Assembly (NCBI GenBank): GCA_001790855.1
Contig: MGDH01000036.1
Location: 30,937 to 94,936, forward strand
From: Candidatus Schekmanbacteria bacterium RIFCSPLOWO2_02_FULL_38_14
GTDB lineage: Bacteria > Schekmanbacteria > GWA2-38-11
DNA: 64,000 bases
Direction: 5' to 3'
The notes under the pieces were generated by a model, which saw only the letters and a list, made by a program, of their open reading frames with translations, searched no databases and was not told where the DNA came from. Both the position numbers and the translations under genes were made by a program. Below, one piece after another: positions 16,552 through 23,795 of this stretch; position 1 is the first letter of the stretch; each line of letters opens with the position of its first letter.

Positions 16552-17595
16552 TCAGTTTTTTTCTTTTTTCTTTCTTCTGTAAAGGTCAAAGAAAATATGT
16601 GTAATAAGCGCAATCATTGTTGAAATTGTTAACCACTTAAATCCCTGCGCTACATAAAATATTATCCCAGCTTCTTTTTTCTTTGGATTTACATGAATTT
16701 TACCCTTTGCAAAATTGATGTTTGCACCAGGATGGCACTTGCCGCACATCGCCGGAATATTTGCTTTGTTTATCGAAGACTTCGGGTCAATTGACGGTCT
16801 TATATCATGGATGCCATGACAGCTTGAGCAGTTTGCAACAGTTGTGGAACCAAACTCGCTTGCCACCCCGTGAAAACTCTCTTTAAAGGTTTCAACCTGT
16901 TCAGTCTCAATTCCGTATTTTTTCATTATCTCAACCTTTGAATGGCACTTTGAACAGGACCCTGATATATGCTCTTTTGATACAGTTGATTTCGGGTCAT
17001 TAGGTCTTCTTATGTTATGCTCTCCGTGGCAGTTGGTGCAAACAGGAACATCCTTGTTACCTTTTTCAAACATTACACCGTGAATGCTTTCTTTGTATTC
17101 AATGTAAATATTCAGATGGCATTTTGCGCATGTCCTTGGAAGATTGTTTCTTGCAACCTGAGAAAGCCCGTCTGATGGTTTGAAAATGTTATGATTTCCG
17201 TGACAATCCTGACAAACAGGAGCCTTTTTGTTTCCTAAAAAAAATTCCTTTCCATGAACGCTGTCTTTGTATTCAGCGTATTTATCGCTTTGAGGTGCTC
17301 CTGCTATATTGCCTATAAAATGACACTGTTTTGAACAGTTAACAGCTTTTATCTCTCCCCTGTGAGGAATCTCTGTAATATCAGTATGGCAGTCAGTACA
17401 CTCTCTTTTCCCGTGTACAGATTCCCTCAGTATCTTCTCGTTAATGTACAAATCCCGTACCTTCCCGCTCTCAAGAATCTTTCTGAAATCGGGTTTCCCG
17501 TGACAGGTGGTACATTTCTTGAGTTCTTCACAGTAAGCCCTCCCACCTACTAATAAAATAGTCCCCAATAAAATTAATCTTAAAAGTTTCTTCAT
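16552..17595 (-). CDS. Nine-haem cytochrome c with C-terminal membrane anchor
   Basis: A 347-residue protein with a signal peptide, eight CXXCH plus one CX3CH (CSKQCH) site, and a C-terminal membrane helix followed by a Lys/Arg-rich tail. The repeated unit SxHGxxFxxGNKxxPVCxxCHGxHNI is that of the 11-haem proteins at 18535 and 19778. The reading frame stays open 17 codons upstream to 17646, but those codons lie inside a dispersed repeat (17617-17721), so the Met followed by KKLLRLILLG at 17595 is the true start. It pairs with the cytochrome b gene at 15547. Confidence 0.85.
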   Translation of the reverse strand: MKKLLRLILLGTILLVGGRAYCEELKKCTTCHGKPDFRKILESGKVRDLYINEKILRESVHGKRECTDCHTDITEIPHRGEIKAVNCSKQCHFIGNIAGAPQSDKYAEYKDSVHGKEFFLGNKKAPVCQDCHGNHNIFKPSDGLSQVARNNLPRTCAKCHLNIYIEYKESIHGVMFEKGNKDVPVCTNCHGEHNIRRPNDPKSTVSKEHISGSCSKCHSKVEIMKKYGIETEQVETFKESFHGVASEFGSTTVANCSSCHGIHDIRPSIDPKSSINKANIPAMCGKCHPGANINFAKGKIHVNPKKKEAGIIFYVAQGFKWLTISTMIALITHIFFDLYRRKKKEKN

Positions 17596-17616
17596 AATAC
17601 CTAATTTATTCCAATT

Positions 17617-17721
17617 GTCATTGCGAGCGAAGCGAAGCAATCTCACAAATCCCCCCTTATCCCCCCTTTACAAAAGGGGGGATGGGGGGATTGCTTCGTC
17701 GCTATCGCTCCTCGCAATGAC
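17617..17721. repeat. CATTGCGAG-type inverted repeat element, copy 1
   Basis: The outer arms are GTCATTGCGAGCGA and its complement, ending CTCGCAATGAC, each flanking GAAGCAATC/GATTGCTTC. The inside is a second inverted repeat, a C-run/G-run pair (AAATCCCCCCTTATCCCCCC versus GGGGGGATGGGGGGATT). The element type is widespread in bacteria. Other copies lie at 52882-53015 and, degenerate, at 63791-63824. Confidence 0.85.
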
Positions 17722-17738
17722 ATTAAAGCTGACCTTTG

Positions 17739-18440
17739 TTATTGAGCAGAATCAATCTTTGTTTCTTTCATCAGCTCCTCATACTCCAGCGGATGCCTTT
17801 CCTTCAGATCCTTTAGCAACATCCTCCCATTAATCCACGTCATATCCATTGGGAAAACATCAGGGTTCAGATGTGCGTTATACTGATGCCAGAGAAAGAG
17901 AACTAAAAAAGCAAGAGTCCCCTCATAGCCATGGACCACTAGGGTTACATCCATAACCCATTTAGGCATAACTGCCATTGAGAAATCCTTAAACCACAAA
18001 ATAATCCCTGTTGCTCCCATGAAAAAAGTACCAGTTATAACCCCCCAGTACTGGAATTTCTGGATGAAGTTGAATTTCTCAAACCTGGCTTTCTCATTGC
18101 TTAACTTTAAATAATATTTCATTGTCATCATTAAGTCCTTAAAATCCTTCAGCCGTGGCTTAAATTTTAAAAATTCCCGGTGGAATTTTTCTGTAAAAAG
18201 TACTTGAAAAAAATGCCAGGTAACGGTAAGGATAAGGACAACTGCAAAGACCCTGTGTATTCTTCCCCGCATTTTGAACCCGCCTTCTAAATTAATCAGC
18301 ATTTCCCCCCATGAGGTGTCGTGGTACATAAGAGCAAATCCTGTAAGAGATAAAATTATCATTGAAGTAAATAACAGAACGTGCTGAAGACGGAAGGTCA
18401 GATTGAATCTTATTACAAAACTCTCTTTTCTATTATTCAT
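17739..18440 (-). CDS. Di-haem cytochrome b (HydC/FdnI-like), partner of the 11-haem cytochrome
   Basis: About 233 residues with four membrane helices. Histidines occur at FRLQHVLLF, RIHRVFAV, TWHFFQ, VVHGYEG and LWHQYNAHLNP. It ends with the family tail PMDMTWINGRMLLKDLKERHPLEYEEL. The ATG at 18440 is chosen because AAGGA lies eight bases upstream; the longer frame would start with TTG at 18458. It lies 95 bp after the 11-haem gene, with a double-hairpin repeat between. It probably transfers electrons from menaquinol to the multihaem partner. Confidence 0.84.
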   Translation of the reverse strand: MNNRKESFVIRFNLTFRLQHVLLFTSMIILSLTGFALMYHDTSWGEMLINLEGGFKMRGRIHRVFAVVLILTVTWHFFQVLFTEKFHREFLKFKPRLKDFKDLMMTMKYYLKLSNEKARFEKFNFIQKFQYWGVITGTFFMGATGIILWFKDFSMAVMPKWVMDVTLVVHGYEGTLAFLVLFLWHQYNAHLNPDVFPMDMTWINGRMLLKDLKERHPLEYEELMKETKIDSAQ

Positions 18441-18471
18441 GATTGTTATCCTTGTCAAAAATTATCTTTTA

Positions 18472-18521
18472 GCGGGGTTAGAAAACCCCGCCTATCGATA
18501 GGCGGGACATTCTTGTCCCGC
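18472..18521. repeat. GC-rich double-hairpin repeat, copy 2
   Basis: GCGGGGTTAGAAAACCCCGC, then CCTATCGATAGG, then GCGGGACATTCTTGTCCCGC. It has the same two hairpins and the same order as at 943-1012, with a different linker. It sits between two cotranscribed genes and may act as an mRNA stability or differential-expression element. Confidence 0.85.
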
Positions 18522-18534
18522 AGATGTTACAATT

Positions 18535-19785
18535 CTACCGCTTCCTCCTGAAATACCCATACAATTCCAGCGCAACATAACTAACAAAACAGACAATCAG
18601 TATACTTATAAACCATATATAAAACTGCCTTACATAGTATTTGCCTAAAGAACTTTCCTTCTTTGCCTCAACATGTATTTTTCCAATAGCAAATTTTCCT
18701 GTTGCTCCCGGATGGCATTTCCCGCAGGTTTTGGGTAAATTATCTTTATTGATTAGCGAATTTTTATCAGAAGATGGAAGTATGTTGTGGTAACCATGAC
18801 AGCTTGCACAATTTGCAACAGTCACTTCCCCGAATTTGCTCGCCATTCCGTGATAGCTGTCAAGATAGGTTTTGTATCTTGCTCCCGGGATTCCGTACTT
18901 CTCAGTCAGTTTTACATCTGAGTGACAGACCGAGCAAGTTTCAGGAATATTTTTTGGAGCAACCTTTGAGGAAGGTTCAGAAGACGCTGCTATTGTATGT
19001 TCTCCGTGGCAATCAGTACACACAGGAGAATCCTTAATGCCACTTAAAATTGCCTTCCCGTGGATGCTCTCCACATACTGGCTATAGACTGAATCATGAC
19101 ACCTAGCGCATACCTTTGGAATATTCGCTTTGTTCTTCAAGGATTTTGGATCATCAGCAGGTTTTATTTCGTGGGCCCCATGGCAGTCGCTGCAAACAGC
19201 AGAAACAATAAGCCCCTTCTCCGTAATTGCACGTCCATGAATGCTTTTTTCGTATGATTTAATAAACTCTATTCCCGGCAGATTATATTTTTTTACAATT
19301 CTCTGGTCCTCATGACACTTTGTACATGTCTTTATCTGTTTCGCCGGTGAAGTTGAACACTCGGGGTCATCTGCACAGAGAATATAATGCTTTCCATGAC
19401 AGGTTGCACATCCCGGAACATTTCTGTCGCCTTTGATAAATTCCCTTCCGTGCACACTTTGAGCAAAGCTTGCAAATTCTTTTTCGTGGCACGTCTTGCA
19501 CTCAACTTTTTTCAGGGATTCTTTGTGAGGAAAATCTTTGATGTCTTTTAAATCATCATGGCAATAAATGCATCTTACATTTTTATGAACTGACCTGTTG
19601 AATTCCTTGCCCTCTACGAAAAGCAAAATCTCTTCGCCTGTTGCAGATTTTCTTGAAAGGCTTTTATCCTCATGGCATCCAAAACATTCCTCATTTGAAA
19701 CACCGGCAGTCTGGCTTGAAGCCTTTAAAGGTAAAAAAATGATTAAAATCATCAGAAACATTGCTACAGGAAAATTCTTAAGCAT
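18535..19785 (-). CDS. 11-haem cytochrome c with C-terminal membrane anchor
   Basis: A 416-residue protein with a signal peptide, 11 CXXCH sites and a C-terminal membrane helix ending FRRKR. Internal repeats follow SxHGxxxxxGxxxxPxCxxCHGxHxI, and the last haem is the CGKCHPGA motif shared with its paralogues at 16552 and 19778. The start ATG overlaps the end of the upstream fusion gene by 8 bp, so translation is coupled. With the cytochrome b at 17739 it forms the split equivalent of that fusion. Confidence 0.87.
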   Translation of the reverse strand: MLKNFPVAMFLMILIIFLPLKASSQTAGVSNEECFGCHEDKSLSRKSATGEEILLFVEGKEFNRSVHKNVRCIYCHDDLKDIKDFPHKESLKKVECKTCHEKEFASFAQSVHGREFIKGDRNVPGCATCHGKHYILCADDPECSTSPAKQIKTCTKCHEDQRIVKKYNLPGIEFIKSYEKSIHGRAITEKGLIVSAVCSDCHGAHEIKPADDPKSLKNKANIPKVCARCHDSVYSQYVESIHGKAILSGIKDSPVCTDCHGEHTIAASSEPSSKVAPKNIPETCSVCHSDVKLTEKYGIPGARYKTYLDSYHGMASKFGEVTVANCASCHGYHNILPSSDKNSLINKDNLPKTCGKCHPGATGKFAIGKIHVEAKKESSLGKYYVRQFYIWFISILIVCFVSYVALELYGYFRRKR

Positions 19786-21679
19786 TTTCTTCGCTCCTCT
19801 TTTCTATCTCTCCAAGTTCAAGCGGATGCTCATGTTCCATATCCTCCCTTGAAATTTTTCCGTTAAGCCAGATCCAGTTCATTGGGTAAACATCAGGATT
19901 AAAAATTACATAGTAGAAATGCCATACAATTATTGCCAGTGTTGCAAGCCAGGCTTCATAATAATGGATAACCTCTGAAACATCTGAAATCCATTTTGGA
20001 AAAAATTTCATTGTCTCAACTTCAAACCATAAAATAAAACCTGTGATTACCATCACAATCGTTCCCCATACCAGTGCCCAATACTCACTCTTTTCTATAT
20101 AATTAAATCTCTTAAATCTCGGTTTCTCAGATGTTATCCCTAGCAGATACTTAATGTTCTGAAATACATCTATCGCATCTTTAACTACAGGAAACATCTC
20201 CTTCAGCTCATACCTCCCTCTTCTTGTAACAAGAAGAAAGTAAATATGGTAAATGGCAGCGCCAATCATAACAAGGGCTGCCAGCCTGTGAATAAGCCCT
20301 CGCAGATTCATTCCTCCCTCAACAACCCTCATTGGTGTTACCCACCACGCATCAGGGAATTTAAGGGCAAATCCTGTAATGACCAGAATTATGAAACTTG
20401 TTAGAAGAAGAAGATGCTGGATTCTTTCTGACAGATTGAAGCGCTCATACCATATCCCTGACACTGAATGATAAGTCCTTTTACCTGAAAGGGATACAAG
20501 AAGCTTTTTAAGAAAATCAAGACCGTTATGAAAAGCCATCCCGCCTATAGTAAATATGATAAGAACAATATAGAACCATTTCACATAAAACACAATTTTT
20601 GTTCCTATCTCTCCCTCTAAAGAAGGAATTACATGGATTGCACCTTTAGCAAAGTTTTTGCCCGCACCCGGATGACACTTGCCGCAGGTTACCGGCAGGT
20701 TATTTTTATTGATTGTTGATTTTGGGTCAGAAGAAGGAAGTATGTCGTGGACTCCGTGGCAACTTGCACAGTTTGCAACAATGTGTGAGCCGCCTCTTTT
20801 AGCAAGCCCGTGAAAACTGTCAAGATAGCTTGAGACCCTCTGCGCAGCTACTCCGTATTCTTCTGTCAGCCTTATTCCGGAATGGCATTTCGGGCAAGTT
20901 GTAAGAGAAATAGCTACCTCTGAAACAGAAGATTTTGGATCAATATGTGATTTTATTGCATGAATCCCATGGCAATCAGTACAGACCGGAGCATCAGATA
21001 CTCCTGCTTTGGCAGCCTTCCCGTGAATACTCTCTTCAAAGACTTTATAAATACCAAGATGACATTTACCACAGGTACTTGATGTATTTTTTCTTGAAAC
21101 CAGAGAATCCGGGTCATTAGGAAGCCTCATATTGTGATTGCCATGGCAATCTATACAAACTGCTGCCATTGTTGCACCGCCGGCAACTGCTTCACCATGG
21201 ATGCTTTTCTTATATGCCTGATAAGGGTTTACAGTCAAAACCCCTTTCTGTTTTTCAACGAATTTTAAATCTCCGTGACATTTGCCGCACATATTCGGGA
21301 TATTTACTCTGGAAACCTGAGAATCGGGGTCATTTTTACTTTTAATGTCGTGTCTCCCGTGGCATGACTGACAACGCGGAGCATCAGCAATTCCTTTTGC
21401 CATAGCCTCTCCGTGAAGGCTTTTATCATATACAGCCTTTGAATCCTTATGGCAGACACTGCAGTCAACAGACGCAAGAGGTGTTTTGTGGGGAAACTTA
21501 GAAATATTCTGCAGATCCTGATGGCACTCAGAACAGGCAAGTACTGAATGAATTTCAATCTTTATTTCTGAGTGGCAGTCTGAGCACGGATTATTATTCT
21601 TTGCCTCAACTCTAAAAGAAAAGAACAAACATACAGTTATTAATAATATAGTATAAACTTTTTTTTTACTTGCATTCAT
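19778..21679 (-). CDS. CbcL-like fusion: 11-haem cytochrome c plus di-haem cytochrome b
   Basis: A 633-residue protein. There is a signal peptide, then 11 CXXCH sites (residues about 30-340, ending CGKCHPGAG), a linker with a first membrane helix (about 360-385), then a four-helix cytochrome b domain. The domain has histidines at ERIQHLLLL, LIHRLAAL, YHIYFL, VIHYYEA and VWHFYYV, and the tail PMNWIWLNGKISREDMEHEHPLEL. The architecture matches CbcL of Geobacter (multihaem c plus HydC/FdnI-like b), an inner-membrane quinol oxidase for extracellular electron transfer. That role is inference here, since no outer-membrane conduit is visible. It is the first gene of the long minus-strand cluster. 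Confidence 0.88.
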   Translation of the reverse strand: MNASKKKVYTILLITVCLFFSFRVEAKNNNPCSDCHSEIKIEIHSVLACSECHQDLQNISKFPHKTPLASVDCSVCHKDSKAVYDKSLHGEAMAKGIADAPRCQSCHGRHDIKSKNDPDSQVSRVNIPNMCGKCHGDLKFVEKQKGVLTVNPYQAYKKSIHGEAVAGGATMAAVCIDCHGNHNMRLPNDPDSLVSRKNTSSTCGKCHLGIYKVFEESIHGKAAKAGVSDAPVCTDCHGIHAIKSHIDPKSSVSEVAISLTTCPKCHSGIRLTEEYGVAAQRVSSYLDSFHGLAKRGGSHIVANCASCHGVHDILPSSDPKSTINKNNLPVTCGKCHPGAGKNFAKGAIHVIPSLEGEIGTKIVFYVKWFYIVLIIFTIGGMAFHNGLDFLKKLLVSLSGKRTYHSVSGIWYERFNLSERIQHLLLLTSFIILVITGFALKFPDAWWVTPMRVVEGGMNLRGLIHRLAALVMIGAAIYHIYFLLVTRRGRYELKEMFPVVKDAIDVFQNIKYLLGITSEKPRFKRFNYIEKSEYWALVWGTIVMVITGFILWFEVETMKFFPKWISDVSEVIHYYEAWLATLAIIVWHFYYVIFNPDVYPMNWIWLNGKISREDMEHEHPLELGEIEKRSEENA

Positions 21680-21789
21680 ATTCTATGCTCTATCAAAATA
21701 AATCACATAGGTTTAGAGTATCAAAAGTGAAACCATTAAATCAATGCCAAAAATCCAATTTCTGACAGCTAAAAGCCAAAAGAAAAATA

Positions 21790-21846
21790 GGGGGTGTTAG
21801 ATTTTCCCAGTATAAAACTAGGTTCCAACACCCCCCCCTTCTACAA
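21790..21846. repeat. GGGGGTGTT inverted repeat upstream of the respiratory cluster
   Basis: GGGGGTGTT near 21790 and AACACCCCC near 21838 can pair across about 40 nt. It lies 110 bp before the first gene of the cluster. The remainder of 21680-21902 has no gene. It could be a terminator for the small gene at 21903 or a regulatory fold. Confidence 0.45.
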
Positions 21847-21902
21847 CCCTCAAAAGCCTCAGCCCTTCCACCATCCAACACAAACCCATCCTTCTCTAAT
21901 CT

Positions 21903-22139
21903 TCATAGCTTAATGGGGGTTGGTTCTTTATCATTTTCAGACTCCCAAATATCTTTTTCTTTTTTTTGAAAGAAAACACATTTTTCATAATTCTCAGACA
22001 AGCAGTATTCCTTTATTTCTTTTTTGCTCGGCATCTTAATCCCCTCTAAAAATGCCTTGCAAATCTTTATAGGTTCATCAGAGTAATAAGGACATTTCAT
22101 AAAAATAAGCTTAAATCCCAAAGCTCCGGATTTTTTCAT
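21903..22139 (-). CDS. Small cysteine-containing protein of unknown function
   Basis: A 78-residue hypothetical protein with four cysteines in MKCPYYSDEP, KICKAFLEG, EYCLSENYEKC and FF. I do not recognise a characterised family, but this CPYY...C...YC...C pattern is of a kind seen in small cytoplasmic proteins near NtrC-type regulators in anaerobes. It may bind a metal. The start could be the Met at 22100 (giving MKCPYY); neither start has a clear ribosome site. It lies between the respiratory cluster and the two-component genes on the same strand. Confidence 0.55.
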   Translation of the reverse strand: MKKSGALGFKLIFMKCPYYSDEPIKICKAFLEGIKMPSKKEIKEYCLSENYEKCVFFQKKEKDIWESENDKEPTPIKL

Positions 22140-22286
22140 TTAAACTTTTTAAAAAACTTACTAACTTTAAAAGTTGTAGCATAATCTATGCCAAAAAATA
22201 AAAGAATCAGCTAAAATTTCTAACCAATTGTTTTACAATAAGATCCTAACTTTCAACTAAAGCGGGGGAAAAAGGTATTGTCTTAA

Positions 22287-22310
22287 AAACGACAAAGGGT
22301 TTTGTCGTTT
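22287..22310 (-). terminator. Rho-independent terminator of the two-component operon
   Basis: On the minus strand this reads AAACGACAAA-ACCC-TTTGTCGTTT followed by TTTAAG. It is a ten-pair stem with a T-run, 30-50 nt after the stop codon of the NtrC-type regulator gene. Confidence 0.8.
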
Positions 22311-22339
22311 CAGAGAATGGTTTTTTTATAATGGATTTC

Positions 22340-23773
22340 CTACATTTTGGTAGTTATTTCACCTTTGATATTTTCAGAGTCAATCTCTTTCAATTTATCT
22401 TTAGTAATTCCATAATTCTTTATTTTTCTGTAAAAGGTCTTGCTGCCAATTTTTGCCTGTACCAGTGCCGCCCTGACATTTCCATCGCACCTTTTCATTA
22501 ACTCAGCTAGATACTTTTTCTCATTCATCCTTAACCATTCCCTGAGCGAAATCCCCTCTGTTTTTAAACCGGTATTGAGAAAATCAATTTTCTTTTCCTC
22601 TGTTTTTTTATGAGATACAGGCAAATCTATTTTGGAAATCATCTTGCCTCTTTCCAGAATAACTGCCCTTTCTACAATATTCTCCAGCTCTCTCACATTT
22701 CCGGGCCAGTGGTAATGCATCAGAGAATCAAGAACATTCTGTGAAAAGGCATAAATTTCCCTACCTGTTTTTTCACAGTGCTTCTCAAGAAAGTGCAATG
22801 CCAGGACAGGAATGTCTTCCAGTCTTTCCCTTAGAGGAGGAATGTTTATAGGGACAACATTCACCCTGTAGTAAAGATCCTCACGGAATTCTCCATTAAC
22901 AACTCTTTGCTTTAAGTCTTTATTGGTAGCGGCTATTATCCTTACATCAGCTTTTATCGTTTTGTTACCTCCAACTCTTTCAAACTCCATTTCCTGCAAA
23001 ACCCTTAAAAGCTTAACCTGCATGGCTGGAGTGACATTCCCTATTTCATCCAAAAAAATTGTCCCCTTGTCAGCAAGTTCAAATTTCCCGATTTTCTGCC
23101 TTATCGCTCCTGTAAAAGACCCCTTCTCATGGCCAAAAAGCTCGGTCTCAAGGAGAGTATCAGGCAATGCACCGCAATTTATGGCAACAAATTTGTTCTC
23201 CTTCCTGTTACTGTTATAGTGAATTGATTTTGCCACCAACTCTTTCCCGGTTCCGGTTTCTCCATAGATTAAAACTGTTGCATCAGTCACTGCCACGCTT
23301 GCTATCAGGTCGAAGATTTGCTGCATTTTGTAATTCTTGCTGATGATATTTCCAAATCTGTGCTTTTCCGCTATCTGATTACGCAAATAGAGGTTTTCAT
23401 CTACAAGTTTCAGATGTTCAAAAGCCCGTTCAACAACAAGCTTAATCTCTTCTGCCTCAAAGGGTTTGGAAAGATAGTCTATGGCACCGGTTTTCATCGC
23501 TTTAACAGCAGTTTCAACAGAACCATGGGCGGTCATTATTACCACTGATGTCTGCGGATATTTTTCCTTTATTTTTCCAAGAAGTTCAATCCCGTCCATT
23601 CCCGGCATCTTAATGTCCACAACTGCCATCCCAAATGGTTCCTCTTTGAGACATTCCAAAGCCTCAAAACCACTATGGCAGACTTTAACCTCATAGGATT
23701 CTCTGCCAAGGACTTTTCGCAAATGTTCACAGATTATTTTTTCATCATCAACAATTAAAATCTTTTTGTTCAT
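22340..23773 (-). CDS. NtrC-family sigma54-dependent response regulator
   Basis: A 477-residue regulator with a receiver domain (D9/D10, phospho-acceptor D53 in VVDIKMPG), an AAA+ sigma54-interaction domain (Walker A GETGTGKE, the sigma54-contact loop GSFTGA, Walker B-like GTIFLDEIG) and a C-terminal Fis-type helix-turn-helix (GNVRAALVQAKIGSKTFYRK). The frame extends 28 codons further, but the Met at 23773 starts the canonical MNKKILIVDDE. It is 22 bp downstream of the haem-motif sensor kinase gene, its obvious partner. Likely target: the sigma54 promoter at 13144-13159, and perhaps others in the cytochrome cluster. Confidence 0.93.
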   Translation of the reverse strand: MNKKILIVDDEKIICEHLRKVLGRESYEVKVCHSGFEALECLKEEPFGMAVVDIKMPGMDGIELLGKIKEKYPQTSVVIMTAHGSVETAVKAMKTGAIDYLSKPFEAEEIKLVVERAFEHLKLVDENLYLRNQIAEKHRFGNIISKNYKMQQIFDLIASVAVTDATVLIYGETGTGKELVAKSIHYNSNRKENKFVAINCGALPDTLLETELFGHEKGSFTGAIRQKIGKFELADKGTIFLDEIGNVTPAMQVKLLRVLQEMEFERVGGNKTIKADVRIIAATNKDLKQRVVNGEFREDLYYRVNVVPINIPPLRERLEDIPVLALHFLEKHCEKTGREIYAFSQNVLDSLMHYHWPGNVRELENIVERAVILERGKMISKIDLPVSHKKTEEKKIDFLNTGLKTEGISLREWLRMNEKKYLAELMKRCDGNVRAALVQAKIGSKTFYRKIKNYGITKDKLKEIDSENIKGEITTKM

Positions 23774-23795
23774 TGTAAAACAATGTCCTTTTAAA

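Noticed and set aside
17596-17646. Longer N-terminus for the nine-haem cytochrome
   Set aside because: The extra 17 codons lie within a dispersed repeat and precede an otherwise normal signal peptide starting at 17595.
21680-21902. Sigma54 promoter upstream of the first cytochrome gene
   Set aside because: TGGCAT occurs near 21753 but the -12 element is missing at the required spacing.
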